From Roseovarius sp. M141 (lineage in GTDB: Bacteria; Pseudomonadota; Alphaproteobacteria; Rhodobacterales; Rhodobacteraceae), in NCBI RefSeq assembly GCF_024355225.1, contig NZ_VCNH01000008.1, forward strand, positions 620,001 to 684,000: a DNA stretch of 64,000 nt. Reading direction: 5' to 3'. Below are positions 9,664-18,318 of the stretch, in pieces. The position numbers and the translations under genes were made by a program. How positions within the stretch are numbered: position 1 is the stretch's first letter; each line of letters begins with the position of its first letter. The notes below the pieces were generated by a model. That model searched no databases and was not told the DNA's origin. It was given only the letters and a program-made list of their open reading frames with translations.

Positions 9664-10263
9664 ATGTCTGTCCGCATTATCCTTGCCTCGAACTCGGAAA
9701 TTCGCAGTACGTTGCTGCGCAATGCCGGAGTCGTCTTTGATGTGATGGGCGCTCGCGTCGATGAGGATAGCGCCAAGGCATCGCTGATCGCCGATGGCGT
9801 ATCGCCGCGTGATATCGCCGATGCCCTGGCCGAGATGAAAGCGCGAAAGATCAGCGAACGCTATCCAGAGGCTTTGGTCATAGGCTGCGATCAGGTTCTG
9901 GATCTGGACGGACTAATCCTGTCCAAACCCGGTACGCCAGAGGCCGCGATCACCCAACTGGCGCAGATGCGCGGTCAGGTCCACCGTCTGATATCCGCCG
10001 CTGTCATATGTCAGGGAGGTGCGTCTGTCTGGCGTCATGTAGGTGTTGTGCAGATGCAGATGCGTGATGTATCCGATTCCTATACGGATGATTATGTGGC
10101 GCGCAACTGGGACAGCATCCGCCATTCCGTCGGCGCCTATAAACTGGAAGAGGAAGGCGTGCGGTTGTTCGGGCGTATCACCGGCGACTATTTCCATGTG
10201 CTGGGCCTGCCCCTGCTGGAGCTGCTCGGCTTTCTGACGACGCGGGGAGTGTTGGACACATGA
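9664..10263 (+). CDS. maf: Maf-family nucleoside triphosphate pyrophosphatase
   Basis: 199 residues from the ATG at 9664, preceded by GGAG 8 bases upstream; a longer in-frame start would read through DnaA boxes and is rejected. RIILASNSEIRSTLLRNAG is the Maf N-terminal block, in the divergent alphaproteobacterial form (ASNSEIR rather than ASASPRR). VIGCDQVLDLDG carries the catalytic Asp. Maf proteins hydrolyse non-canonical or modified pyrimidine triphosphates. The stop overlaps aroE (ATGA), so it heads a maf-aroE-coaE-dnaQ operon beginning at the origin. Confidence 0.9.
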   Translation: MSVRIILASNSEIRSTLLRNAGVVFDVMGARVDEDSAKASLIADGVSPRDIADALAEMKARKISERYPEALVIGCDQVLDLDGLILSKPGTPEAAITQLAQMRGQVHRLISAAVICQGGASVWRHVGVVQMQMRDVSDSYTDDYVARNWDSIRHSVGAYKLEEEGVRLFGRITGDYFHVLGLPLLELLGFLTTRGVLDT

Positions 10264-11093
10264 CGGATCAGACCATACCTCTGGCGGGTGTGATAGGATC
10301 GCCTATCGCCCATTCGAAATCCCCCAGAATTCACCGTCACTGGCTGACGGTGATGGATCTTCCGGGGCATTATGTTCCGATGAATGTCAGTCCTGAAAAC
10401 CTGGCCGAGGTATTGCGGACTCTGCCCAAGGCCGGGTTTGTAGGTGCCAACATCACGATCCCGCACAAGGAAAAGGTGCTGGGACTGGTCGATATAGTAA
10501 CCGATCGCGCGGCGCTGATCGGGGCCGCCAACACACTGATTTTCGGCAAGGATGGGAAAATCCATGCTGATAATACAGATGGTTACGGATTTATCAATAA
10601 TTTGAAAAATGCCCCGTGCGGCTGGGACGGCGCCAACGGGCCTGCGGCTGTGCTGGGGGCTGGCGGCGCATCGCGCGCTGTGATCGTGGCGCTTCTGGAT
10701 GCGGGCGTGCCGGAAATTTTGCTGTCGAACCGTACCCGCATGCGCGCCGACGCGCTGGCGCAGGAATTTGGCAAGCGGATACGCGTGTTCGACTGGAGGC
10801 AGGCGGGAAACATGCTGGAGCATTGCGCGACGGTGGTGAATACCACGTCGCTGGGAATGGTCGGCCAGCCCTCCTTGGATGTGCCGCTGCAGGGTCTGCA
10901 AAAGGGTGCCGTCGTCACTGACATCGTCTATGCCCCGCTGCGCACGCAGCTATTGGAAACTGCAGAAGAAATGGGATGCCATACCGTCGACGGCCTTGGG
11001 ATGCTGCTGCATCAGGCGGTTCCAGGGTTCGAGCGGTGGTTTGGCAAGAGGCCCGAGGTCGACGCCGCCACGCGGGATGCCGCGCTGCGATGA
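10260..11093 (+). CDS. aroE: shikimate dehydrogenase (NADP+)
   Basis: 277 residues. GSPIAHSKSPRIHRHW (about 13-28) binds shikimate, GANITIPHKEKV includes the catalytic Lys, NTDGYGF supplies the paired Asp, and GAGGASRAV is the NADP glycine loop. It reduces 3-dehydroshikimate to shikimate in aromatic amino-acid biosynthesis. Four-base ATGA overlaps with maf and coaE on either side imply co-translation. Length and motifs are normal. Confidence 0.96.
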   Translation: MTDQTIPLAGVIGSPIAHSKSPRIHRHWLTVMDLPGHYVPMNVSPENLAEVLRTLPKAGFVGANITIPHKEKVLGLVDIVTDRAALIGAANTLIFGKDGKIHADNTDGYGFINNLKNAPCGWDGANGPAAVLGAGGASRAVIVALLDAGVPEILLSNRTRMRADALAQEFGKRIRVFDWRQAGNMLEHCATVVNTTSLGMVGQPSLDVPLQGLQKGAVVTDIVYAPLRTQLLETAEEMGCHTVDGLGMLLHQAVPGFERWFGKRPEVDAATRDAALR

Positions 11094-11683
11094 CGTATCT
11101 GGTGGGACTGACCGGATCGATCGGCATGGGTAAATCGACCACGGCGCGCATGTTTGCGGACCTGGGCTGTGCCGTCTGGGACGCGGATACCGCGGTGCAT
11201 GACATGTATGCGCCAGACGGCGCAGCCGTTGCGCCGATGCGGTCCGAATTTTCGGACGCGATCGAGGATGACGGTGTGTCGCGCACCCGGCTCAAGGCGA
11301 TCATCGCGGCGGATGACACCGCCCTCGCCCGGATCGAGGCTATTGTTCACCCGTTGGTCGCTGCCGACAGACAGGCATTTTTGGCCGCAACAGAGGCTGA
11401 TATTGCCGTTCTCGACATTCCTCTGCTGTTTGAAAGCGGGTTTGACGCGACGATGGACGCCACCATCTGCGTGACCGCCCCGCCCGAGGTTCAGCGCGCC
11501 CGCGTTCTGGCCCGCAACACGATGAGCGAGGCGCAGTTCAGCGCGATTTTGACCAAACAGATGCCGGATGCTGAAAAACGCGCCCGCGCGACATGGGTGG
11601 TCACCACCGATACGCTTGAACATGCCCGCGCGCAGGTGCAGGCTATTGTGGATGACATCAGGAAAGGTCTGCACCATGCGTGA
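11090..11683 (+). CDS. coaE: dephospho-CoA kinase
   Basis: 197 residues from the ATG at 11090 that overlaps the aroE stop. LVGLTGSIGMGKSTTARMF carries the P-loop, DADTAVHDMY is the CoA-binding DAD motif, and DIPLLFESG is conserved. It phosphorylates the 3'-hydroxyl of dephospho-CoA, the last step in CoA synthesis. The longer in-frame extension upstream lies inside aroE and is rejected. The stop overlaps dnaQ by 8 bases. Confidence 0.96.
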   Translation: MTYLVGLTGSIGMGKSTTARMFADLGCAVWDADTAVHDMYAPDGAAVAPMRSEFSDAIEDDGVSRTRLKAIIAADDTALARIEAIVHPLVAADRQAFLAATEADIAVLDIPLLFESGFDATMDATICVTAPPEVQRARVLARNTMSEAQFSAILTKQMPDAEKRARATWVVTTDTLEHARAQVQAIVDDIRKGLHHA

Positions 11684-12368
11684 GATCGTGCTAGACACTG
11701 AAACCACTGGATTCGAGCCTGAACAGGGCGATCGTATCGTTGAAATCGGCGGTGTCGAGCTGCTGAACCACATGCCGACCGGGCGGACGTATCACCAGTA
11801 TATCAACCCGCAGCGCGCCATGCCCGAAGATGCGTTCAAGGTGCATGGGCTAGGCGATGATTTCTTGCGGGACAAGCCGCTATTTGCCGATATCGCGCAG
11901 GCATTTCTCAGCTTTGTCGGCGATTCCAAACTGGTGATTCATAACGCTGCGTTTGACATGAAATTCCTGAATGCCGAACTGCGCTGGCTGCGCCTGCCCC
12001 AATTACCATGGGAGCAGGCCATCGACACGCTGGCCATCGCGCGCAAGAAATTTCCCGGCTCTCCCGCGTCCCTGGACGCGCTGTGCCGCCGTTTCAACAT
12101 CGACAATGGCGCGCGCACGCTACACGGCGCCCTGCTCGATTCCGAAATACTGGCCGAAGTGTATCTGGAGCTGATTGGCGGGCGTCAACCCGACCTGGTT
12201 CTGGGTGCAGATCAGACCCAAACCAAGGGAACAGAGACACATAATGCATGGCGCCCTGCCCCCAGGCAACACCCCCTGCCCGCCCGCCTGAGTGACGCCG
12301 AGGCCCAAGCGCATAGCGCGTTCGTCAAGACATTGGGCGATGCGCCGCTATGGGATAAGCCGGGTTAA
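11676..12368 (+). CDS. dnaQ: DNA polymerase III epsilon subunit (proofreading exonuclease)
   Basis: 230 residues from the ATG at 11676 (8-base overlap with coaE). Exo I motif EIVLDTETTGFEP with the DxE pair, Exo II VIHNAAFDMKFLNAEL, and Exo III HGALLDSEILAEVYLEL with the catalytic His and Asp define the DEDDh 3'-5' exonuclease. The C-terminal tail (after about residue 180) should bind the polymerase alpha subunit. Last gene of the maf operon, followed by a strong bidirectional terminator. Confidence 0.96.
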   Translation: MREIVLDTETTGFEPEQGDRIVEIGGVELLNHMPTGRTYHQYINPQRAMPEDAFKVHGLGDDFLRDKPLFADIAQAFLSFVGDSKLVIHNAAFDMKFLNAELRWLRLPQLPWEQAIDTLAIARKKFPGSPASLDALCRRFNIDNGARTLHGALLDSEILAEVYLELIGGRQPDLVLGADQTQTKGTETHNAWRPAPRQHPLPARLSDAEAQAHSAFVKTLGDAPLWDKPG

Positions 12369-12370
12369 GG

Positions 12371-12408
12371 TCTTTCAGGCCACGCCGTGACACAGGTGGC
12401 CTGAAAGA
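12371..12408. terminator. bidirectional hairpin terminator between dnaQ and secB
   Basis: A 13-base perfect inverted repeat, TCTTTCAGGCCAC and GTGGCCTGAAAGA, with a 12-base loop, sits between the convergent dnaQ and secB stops. The T-rich and A-rich stretches lie within the outer stem rather than in a long U-tail. Confidence 0.7.
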
Positions 12409-12424
12409 GTGCCGCACCGCGCGA

Positions 12425-12934
12425 TCAGGCGTCGGCGCGCTGGCCTTTTTCGGCCTGAATACGTGCGATTTCCTGACGGTAGATCGCCACGAAGTCGATA
12501 TTTTCCAGATTCAGCGGCGGGAAGCCACCGTCGCGCGTCACGTCCGATACGATGCGGCGGAAGAACGGGAACATCATGCGCGGGCATTCGATCATCAGGA
12601 ACGGATGCAGCTGATCCTCGGGAACACCTTCGATGTGGAAAACGCCCGCATATTCCAGTTCCAGCACGAACAGGTCCTCATCGGTGCCCTTGTTCTTGGA
12701 ATTGATCTTGAGCTTGGCGATCACCTCATACTGGTGCTCGGCGTTGCGCTTTTTCGGCTCCAGATGGACGTTGACCGTGATAACGGGCTGTACTTCGCCG
12801 CCGGTGCCGCGCTGTGCCAGAATATTTTCGAACGACAGATCGCGCACGAACTGCGTGAGGGTGTTCATTTTTACCTGGGGCTGTTGCTGCTGTTGGTCCT
12901 GCGCGCCATCGGCGCCGTTTTCCTGCTCGGCCAT
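12425..12934 (-). CDS. secB: protein-export chaperone SecB
   Basis: 169 residues. MNTLTQFVRDLSFENILAQR-type N-terminus, VNVHLEPKKRNAEHQYEV, and the FPFFRRIVSDVTRDGGFPPL block are the SecB core. It forms a tetramer that keeps precursor proteins unfolded and hands them to SecA (encoded at 57013 in this window). The Q-rich N-terminal linker (DQQQQQPQ) is typical of alphaproteobacteria. It faces away from fxsA with a short gap. Confidence 0.96.
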   Translation of the reverse strand: MAEQENGADGAQDQQQQQPQVKMNTLTQFVRDLSFENILAQRGTGGEVQPVITVNVHLEPKKRNAEHQYEVIAKLKINSKNKGTDEDLFVLELEYAGVFHIEGVPEDQLHPFLMIECPRMMFPFFRRIVSDVTRDGGFPPLNLENIDFVAIYRQEIARIQAEKGQRADA

Positions 12935-12991
12935 CGTTGTCTCCTCGTTAGGCGGAATATGCGCCTGAAATAGCAGGTTGGCGTGGCTGTC

Positions 12992-13465
12992 TCAATCCCT
13001 CGTCCAGCCTGATGGGCCGCGTGGCTCATCGTCAGGCGAAACCTCGTGATAATCACCCTCTATGGTGGTCGGGCCTTGTGCGCGCGGCGCGTCTTGCGGT
13101 CCGGCGGCGAAGCTTTGGACATTGATCCGCTTGCGCAGATAGGCGAATGCCGCGCGCCGAAACGGCGGCGTGAGCAGCGCGAACCCCAGCGCATCGGTGA
13201 AAAACCCGGGCACCAGCAACAGGACGCCGGCGATCAGGATCATTGCACCATGCGCCAGCGGTTCGGTCGGGTCGGTCTGCTGCGAAAACGAGCCGCGAAG
13301 CTGTCCCAAGGTCACCGCCCCCTGCGCCCGGACAAGCCAGGTGCCCAGAATCGCCGTCAGCAGGACGATCAGAAGCGTTGGCCACAATCCGATGATGCCG
13401 CCGACCTGAATAAACAGACCGATTTCGATCAGCGGGACGACGATGAACGCCAGCAATAGCCACAT
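12992..13465 (-). CDS. fxsA: FxsA-family membrane protein
   Basis: 157 residues from the ATG at 13465. Hydrophobic segments at about 3-22, 25-45 and 75-100 predict a small inner-membrane protein. LLAFIVVPLIEIGLFIQVG at the N-terminus and the glycine-rich VLLLVPGFFTDALGFALLTPP block are hallmarks of FxsA (cytoplasmic membrane protein named for suppression of F-plasmid exclusion of phage T7). The biochemical role is unknown. The 112-base gap upstream is shared with the divergent Tim44-domain gene. Confidence 0.85.
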   Translation of the reverse strand: MWLLLAFIVVPLIEIGLFIQVGGIIGLWPTLLIVLLTAILGTWLVRAQGAVTLGQLRGSFSQQTDPTEPLAHGAMILIAGVLLLVPGFFTDALGFALLTPPFRRAAFAYLRKRINVQSFAAGPQDAPRAQGPTTIEGDYHEVSPDDEPRGPSGWTRD

Positions 13466-13577
13466 GAGGGGGCAACTCCTTTGTTTTACGGCGCGCCAAG
13501 GTGGACTTGCCGCGCACTCATGCCTACATAAGGTCAACAATACACGTTTTTCAACGCTTTGCCTGAATGAGGTATCA

Positions 13578-14234
13578 ATGAACTCGCCCGTTTTGCAGCT
13601 TCTGGTGCTTGCCGGCATCGCTGTTTTCCTGATCCTGCGGCTCAGAAGCGTTCTGGGAACCCGCGACGGCCACGAGCCCCCGCACGAGGTGCAGGGTGCG
13701 CCCACACCGCGTACCCACAATCTGGAAGTGATCGAAGGTGGCCCGGACCACGACATTATCGATCACGTGCCCGAGGGCAGTGATTCTGCCGCAGCCCTCG
13801 CCGAGATGAAGCGCGCCGAGCCATCCTTTGGCGTGACCGATTTCCTCGGCGGTGCGCGCGGCGCATACGAGATGATCCTGATGTCGTTCGAACGCGGCGA
13901 AATGGACGATATGCGCCCCTTCCTGTCGGAGGATGTCTACAATTCATTCGCCGAAGTAATCGCCATCCGCGAAGAAAAAGGTCTGACCATCGAGGCTGAT
14001 TTTATCGGGATTCGCGATATGACACTGTCCTCGGCCGCGTTTGACGCCGCTACTCGAACGGCGGAAATCACCGTTAGATTCGTGGGCGAGCTGGTTTCGG
14101 TCGTGCGCGGCCCGGACGGTGAAATCGTGGAGGGCGAGCCTGACAAATCGAAGCGTCAAAAGGACGTCTGGACCTTCGAACGTGTCATGGGTGCCGACGA
14201 TCCCAACTGGCGGCTCGTCGCCACGGGCGAATGA
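13578..14234 (+). CDS. Tim44-domain (TimA-like) membrane adaptor protein
   Basis: 218 residues from the ATG at 13578. One N-terminal membrane helix (about 5-22), a charged linker, then a C-terminal Tim44-like domain (FLGGARGAYEMILMSFERG onward). This family is the bacterial relative of mitochondrial Tim44, the import-motor anchor, and lies beside secB in many alphaproteobacteria. A role as an inner-membrane adaptor is inferred, not shown. It overlaps mltA by 4 bases (ATGA), so the two are co-expressed. An earlier in-frame start exists but lacks a ribosome site. Confidence 0.85.
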   Translation: MNSPVLQLLVLAGIAVFLILRLRSVLGTRDGHEPPHEVQGAPTPRTHNLEVIEGGPDHDIIDHVPEGSDSAAALAEMKRAEPSFGVTDFLGGARGAYEMILMSFERGEMDDMRPFLSEDVYNSFAEVIAIREEKGLTIEADFIGIRDMTLSSAAFDAATRTAEITVRFVGELVSVVRGPDGEIVEGEPDKSKRQKDVWTFERVMGADDPNWRLVATGE

Positions 14235-15265
14235 TCAGGGCGGCTGTTGTCGCGATAACGCTGGCGCTGCCATGGCCCGGCTGTGCCACAGCGTCCGATG
14301 TGAACTACGATATTCTCAGCTTTGCCGATCTTGAAGGTTGGGAGGCTGACGATCATGCCAGCGCGCTGGGTGTTTTTACCCAGACGTGCCCGGACATGAA
14401 AGACATCGATTGGCGCCCCCTCTGCGCGTTTGCTCAGCAAAAGCCGGGGGCGCGCGATTTCTTTGAGCTGTTTTTTCGCCCCGTCCTGATCAGCGAAGGC
14501 AGGTCTGCCCTTTTTACTGGCTATTTCGAGCCCGAGCTTGACGGATCGCTGCGCCGCTCAGGACGGTTTCAATATCCGCTCTATCGCCAGCCGCCCGAGG
14601 CGCAGATCGAGGGGCCATGGCTGACGCGCCGCGAGATCGAAACAGGCCCGGACATGAAGGATCGCGGCCTTGAAATTGCATGGGTCGATGACCCGGTCGA
14701 ACTGTTTTTCCTTCAGATCCAGGGATCGGGTCGGATTCGCCTGCCAGATGGGCGCATGATCCGCGTGGGCTATGGTGGCTCTAACAGGCACGAATACCGC
14801 TCTATCGGGGCCGAACTGGTCCGTCGCGGCATTTACGAGGTGCATCAGGTATCGGCGCAGGTGATCAAAAACTGGGTGCGTCGGAATCCCGAAGAAGGGG
14901 CCGAACTGCTGTTTCACAATGAGTCCTATGTCTTTTTTCGCCGGATCGACGATCTGGATCCCGCTGACGGGCCGCGCGGTGCGATGAACCGATCGATTAC
15001 CACAGGGCGGTCGATCGCGGTCGACCCGGCCTTTGTCCCGCTGGGCGCGCCGGTCTGGATCGAAAAGGCGGGGGTCCAGCCCGTTCACCGCCTGATGGTG
15101 GCCCAGGATACCGGATCGGCGATCAAGGGCGCACAGCGGGCTGATCTGTTCATGGGGACGGGTGACGCGGCAGGCCGCGCTGCCGGTACGCTGCGCGATG
15201 AGGGCCGGATGCTGGTTTTGATGCCGATTCAACGCGCTTATGCGATGGCACCGGATGCCATGTGA
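14231..15265 (+). CDS. mltA: membrane-bound lytic murein transglycosylase A
   Basis: 344 residues. Signal peptide about 1-22 (RAAVVAITLALPWPGCATAS). The MltA domain has LFTGYFEPELDGS, IQGSGRIRLPDG and GYGGSNRHEYRSIG, followed by a C-terminal 3D domain with VAQDTGSAIKGAQRADLF, where the catalytic Asp lies. It cleaves the MurNAc-GlcNAc bond to form anhydro-MurNAc in the periplasm. It is coupled to the Tim44-domain gene upstream and a Smr gene downstream. No convincing lipobox, so it may be periplasmic rather than lipid-anchored. Confidence 0.93.
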   Translation: MIRAAVVAITLALPWPGCATASDVNYDILSFADLEGWEADDHASALGVFTQTCPDMKDIDWRPLCAFAQQKPGARDFFELFFRPVLISEGRSALFTGYFEPELDGSLRRSGRFQYPLYRQPPEAQIEGPWLTRREIETGPDMKDRGLEIAWVDDPVELFFLQIQGSGRIRLPDGRMIRVGYGGSNRHEYRSIGAELVRRGIYEVHQVSAQVIKNWVRRNPEEGAELLFHNESYVFFRRIDDLDPADGPRGAMNRSITTGRSIAVDPAFVPLGAPVWIEKAGVQPVHRLMVAQDTGSAIKGAQRADLFMGTGDAAGRAAGTLRDEGRMLVLMPIQRAYAMAPDAM

Positions 15266-15858
15266 TGAGCAGCCGACGCCTTCGCCCTGATGAGCTTGAC
15301 CTGTGGACGCAGGTCGCCCGCACCGCGACACCGCTGAACCCGGTTCAGCCGCGTCCGAAACCACCCGCGCAAACGCTTGACCGTCCGGTCCAGTCCGCGC
15401 CTGAGGCGCCCCAACCGGTCAAGCCATTTGCGCTGGGGCAAAAGGCGGCGCGCGGTGGACCGGTGCATGACGTTCTGCCAGGGCTGACGGACCGAATGCG
15501 CGCGCTGCCGGTCACCATGGACCGCAAGGCTTACGGCAAGCTGAAACGGGGCAAGCTGTCGCCAGAGGCGCGCATTGACCTGCACGGTATGACGGTGGAC
15601 CGCGCCCATGGTGCGCTGTCAGGGTTCATCTTTCGCGCCCACGGGCAGGGTAAACGGCTGGTTCTGGTCATCACGGGCAAGGGGCGTCGCAGCGATACAG
15701 ACGGTCCGATGCCGGTGCGCCAGGGTGTGCTGCGCCATAATGTGCCCCACTGGCTAAGTATTCCGCCGCTGTCCGGTCTGGTGATGCAGGTGACGAATGC
15801 GCATAATCGCCACGGCGGCGGTGGTGCCTACTACGTTTATTTGCGACGCCCCCGGTAA
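15265..15858 (+). CDS. Smr (MutS2 C-terminal-like) domain protein
   Basis: 197 residues from ATG 15265 (a GTG at 15262 directly before it is an alternative). A proline-rich N-terminal half is followed by a Smr domain from about residue 90: IDLHGMTVDRAHGALSGFI, LVLVITGKG, and C-terminal RHGGGGAYYVYLRR. The LDLHG and TGKG motifs define this nuclease-like fold. Stand-alone Smr proteins are linked to nicking DNA or cleaving RNA on stalled ribosomes; the substrate here is unknown. Third gene of the Tim44-mltA-smr unit; a dispersed 3' motif follows the stop. Confidence 0.88.
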   Translation: MSSRRLRPDELDLWTQVARTATPLNPVQPRPKPPAQTLDRPVQSAPEAPQPVKPFALGQKAARGGPVHDVLPGLTDRMRALPVTMDRKAYGKLKRGKLSPEARIDLHGMTVDRAHGALSGFIFRAHGQGKRLVLVITGKGRRSDTDGPMPVRQGVLRHNVPHWLSIPPLSGLVMQVTNAHNRHGGGGAYYVYLRRPR

Positions 15859-15885
15859 CAGGGCCGCCGCGCCGGATGGTAGGCC

Positions 15886-15912
15886 GGAATTGGGTATTTT
15901 CACCAAGAAAAA
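15886..15912 (+). repeat. dispersed 3'-end motif, copy A (after smr)
   Basis: GGAATTGGGTATTTTCACC then AAGAAAAA, 27 bases, matches copy B at 61662 in 24 of 27 positions. It starts 28 bases after the smr stop, in the sense direction. A small GC inverted repeat (CCGG at 15872-15875 and 15884-15887) precedes it, which gives a terminator-like layout. Confidence 0.6.
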
Positions 15913-15931
15913 GCCCGCAAGCGCTACACCG

Positions 15932-17242
15932 TCAGAGAACGTACCGGCTGAGATCGGTGGATTTGGCCAGCTCGCCCAGGTTCTTGTCGACGAAGGCCCG
16001 ATTCACCGTGACCTCATCGCCAATTCGTTCGGGCGCGTTAAAGCTGAGTTCTTCGAACACCCGCTCCATCACCGTATAGAGACGGCGGGCGCCGATATTT
16101 TCGACCGATGCGTTCACCTCGGCCGCGATATGCGCAAGGGCGGCGATACCGTCCTCGGTGAAGGTGACAGTGACCTGCTCGGTTTTCATCAGGGCAGTGT
16201 ATTGGCGGGTCAGCGCGTTGTCGGTTTCGGTCAGGATGCGCACGAAATCGCCTTCGGTCAGGGCGCGCAGTTCGACCCGGATGGGCAGGCGGCCCTGCAA
16301 TTCCGGCAGCAGATCGGACGGTTTGGCGATGTGAAACGCGCCCGACGCGATGAACAGGATATGGTCGGTTTTCACCGTTCCGTACTTTGTGCTGACATTC
16401 GTGCCCTCGATCAGCGGCAACAGGTCGCGCTGCACGCCCTCGCGGCTGACGTCGCCGCCGCGTGCGTCGCTGCGCGCGCAGACCTTGTCGATCTCGTCCA
16501 GAAAGACGATGCCGTTCTGCTCAACCGCGTCCAGCGCTGCGCGGTTGACCGTTTCGTCATCCAGTAGCTTGTCGGCCTCTTCGCCGATCAGGATGTCATA
16601 GCTGTCGGCGACGGTCATCTTGCGTTTCACGGTGCGCCCGCCGAATGCCTTACCGAAGATATCGCCAAGGTTCATCATCCCCATCTGGCCGCCGCCGGGC
16701 TGGCCGGGAATGTCCATCATGCCCATGGGGTTCGAGTTGTCGGCGACGTCCAACTCGATGATTGTATCGTCCAATTCACCCGATTTCAGCTTTTTGCGGA
16801 ACAATCCGCGCGTGCCTTCGCGGGCATCCTCGCCGGCGATGGCGGTGATGACGCGCTCCTCGGCGGCCGTGCGGGCGGCGGAGGCGACATCCTCGCGCAT
16901 CTGCTCGCGGATCATGGCGATGGCGGATTCGACCAGATCGCGGATGATCTGCTCGACATCGCGACCGACATATCCGACCTCGGTGAATTTCGTCGCCTCA
17001 ATCTTGATAAAGGGGGCGCGGGCCAGTTTGGCCAGACGGCGGCTGATCTCGGTCTTGCCGACGCCGGTGGGCCCGATCATCAGGATGTTCTTGGGATAGA
17101 CCTCGTCGCGGAGGTCATCGGCCAGTTGCCTGCGGCGCCAGCGGCTGCGCAGGGCGACGGCGACGGCGCGCTTGGCGTCCTTTTGGCCGATGATGAAGCG
17201 ATCCAGTTCGCTGACGATTTCGCGGGGGGTAAGGTCGGTCAT
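15932..17242 (-). CDS. hslU: HslU ATPase subunit of the HslUV protease
   Basis: 436 residues. [28 protein letters not shown] at the N-terminus, Walker [18 protein letters not shown] (around 56-70), the extended I-domain (about 110-240), Walker [14 protein letters not shown], and the AAA+ sensor region [13 protein letters not shown]. The C-terminus LSRYVL inserts into HslV and switches it on. It unfolds substrates for the HslV chamber encoded next upstream. Confidence 0.97.
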   Translation of the reverse strand: MTDLTPREIVSELDRFIIGQKDAKRAVAVALRSRWRRRQLADDLRDEVYPKNILMIGPTGVGKTEISRRLAKLARAPFIKIEATKFTEVGYVGRDVEQIIRDLVESAIAMIREQMREDVASAARTAAEERVITAIAGEDAREGTRGLFRKKLKSGELDDTIIELDVADNSNPMGMMDIPGQPGGGQMGMMNLGDIFGKAFGGRTVKRKMTVADSYDILIGEEADKLLDDETVNRAALDAVEQNGIVFLDEIDKVCARSDARGGDVSREGVQRDLLPLIEGTNVSTKYGTVKTDHILFIASGAFHIAKPSDLLPELQGRLPIRVELRALTEGDFVRILTETDNALTRQYTALMKTEQVTVTFTEDGIAALAHIAAEVNASVENIGARRLYTVMERVFEELSFNAPERIGDEVTVNRAFVDKNLGELAKSTDLSRYVL

Positions 17243-17261
17243 TGGGGGTCCTTTCGGCGGC

Positions 17262-17819
17262 TTATTTGGCGATCATCTCGACCGTCAGATTGCCGTTGGT
17301 ATAGACACAGATGTCAGCGGCGATCGCCATCGCGTCGCGGGCGATCTGCTCGGCATTGCGATCGCTGTCCATCATGCCGCGCGCGGCGGCGAGGGCGTAG
17401 TTGCCGCCCGATCCGATGGCGGTCACGTCATGTTCGGGCTCCAGCACGTCGCCGGCGCCGGTGATGACGTAAAGCTCGGCGCCATCGGTGACGATCAGCA
17501 TCGCCTCCAGCTTTTGCAGGTATTTGTCGGTGCGCCAGTCCTTGGCCAGTTCGACACTTGCGCGTTGCAACTGGCCGGGGGTCGCCTCCAGTTTGCTCTC
17601 CAGCCGTTCCAGCAGGGTAAAGGCATCGGCGGTGGACCCGGCAAATCCTGCGACCACGTCAAAGCCACCGGGGCTGAGGCGGCGCACCTTGCGCGCGGTG
17701 CCCTTGATCACGGTCTGGCCCAGACTGACCTGCCCATCGCCTGCGATCACCACTTCGCCGCCCTTGCGCACGCCGATGATGGTGGTGCCATGCCATCCGG
17801 GGAATTGCTCGCTCGCCAT
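17262..17819 (-). CDS. hslV: HslV peptidase subunit (ATP-dependent protease)
   Basis: 185 residues from the ATG at 17819. [14 protein letters not shown]: the Thr after HG is the predicted N-terminal nucleophile exposed by removal of a short propeptide, a form seen in alphaproteobacteria. ALLVTDG-type strand, [14 protein letters not shown] and the C-terminal block are proteasome-beta like. It lies 19 bases upstream of hslU. An upstream in-frame extension overlaps the trxA terminator and is rejected. Confidence 0.95.
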   Translation of the reverse strand: MASEQFPGWHGTTIIGVRKGGEVVIAGDGQVSLGQTVIKGTARKVRRLSPGGFDVVAGFAGSTADAFTLLERLESKLEATPGQLQRASVELAKDWRTDKYLQKLEAMLIVTDGAELYVITGAGDVLEPEHDVTAIGSGGNYALAAARGMMDSDRNAEQIARDAMAIAADICVYTNGNLTVEMIAK

Positions 17820-17895
17820 GTGATCGCTCCTTATGTCTTTGGGACTATATGGAAGCCGTGCCGCCAGACTGCAAGTTCTGCGGCGCGGCATGCAA

Positions 17896-17921
17896 AAAGG
17901 GCGCCACATGCGGCGCCCTTT
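17896..17921 (-). terminator. intrinsic terminator of trxA
   Basis: Inverted repeat AAAGGGCGCC / GGCGCCCTTT with a six-base loop. On the minus strand the stem is followed by TTTTTGC, giving a classical rho-independent terminator 23 bases after the trxA stop. Confidence 0.85.
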
Positions 17922-17943
17922 GGATATCGTGAAACAGCAAAGA

Positions 17944-18264
17944 TCAGATCGAGTCTTCGATCCAGCTTTGGAGGGCGGCCTTGGGTGCGGCGCCCGAGCG
18001 GTTCGACACCACTTCGCCGTTCTTGAAGATGAACAGCGCCGGAATACCGCGCACGCCCATCGCAACGGCCGAGTTCGGGTTGCTGTCGACGTCGACCTTG
18101 ACGACTTTTATTTTGCCCTGCATTTCGGCTGACAGTTCTTCCAGTGCGGGTCCGATCTGCTTGCAGGGGCCGCACCATTCGGCCCAGAAATCGACCACGA
18201 CGGGGATGTCGGAATTCTTCACTTCGGCGTCGAAAGTATCGTCAGTGACGGCTACGGTGGCCAT
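17944..18264 (-). CDS. trxA: thioredoxin
   Basis: 106 residues, normal thioredoxin-1 length. [16 protein letters not shown] contains the WCGPC active site (Cys-Gly-Pro-Cys), and the cis-Pro segment [13 protein letters not shown] is present. Cytoplasmic dithiol reductant for ribonucleotide reductase and other targets. It is the last gene after addA on this strand, with its own intrinsic terminator downstream. Confidence 0.97.
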   Translation of the reverse strand: MATVAVTDDTFDAEVKNSDIPVVVDFWAEWCGPCKQIGPALEELSAEMQGKIKVVKVDVDSNPNSAVAMGVRGIPALFIFKNGEVVSNRSGAAPKAALQSWIEDSI

Positions 18265-18318
18265 GTTGCTCTCCTGCGTTTGGGTTCTGTCGATACCTAA
18301 GTAGCGATGCCGCCAAGG

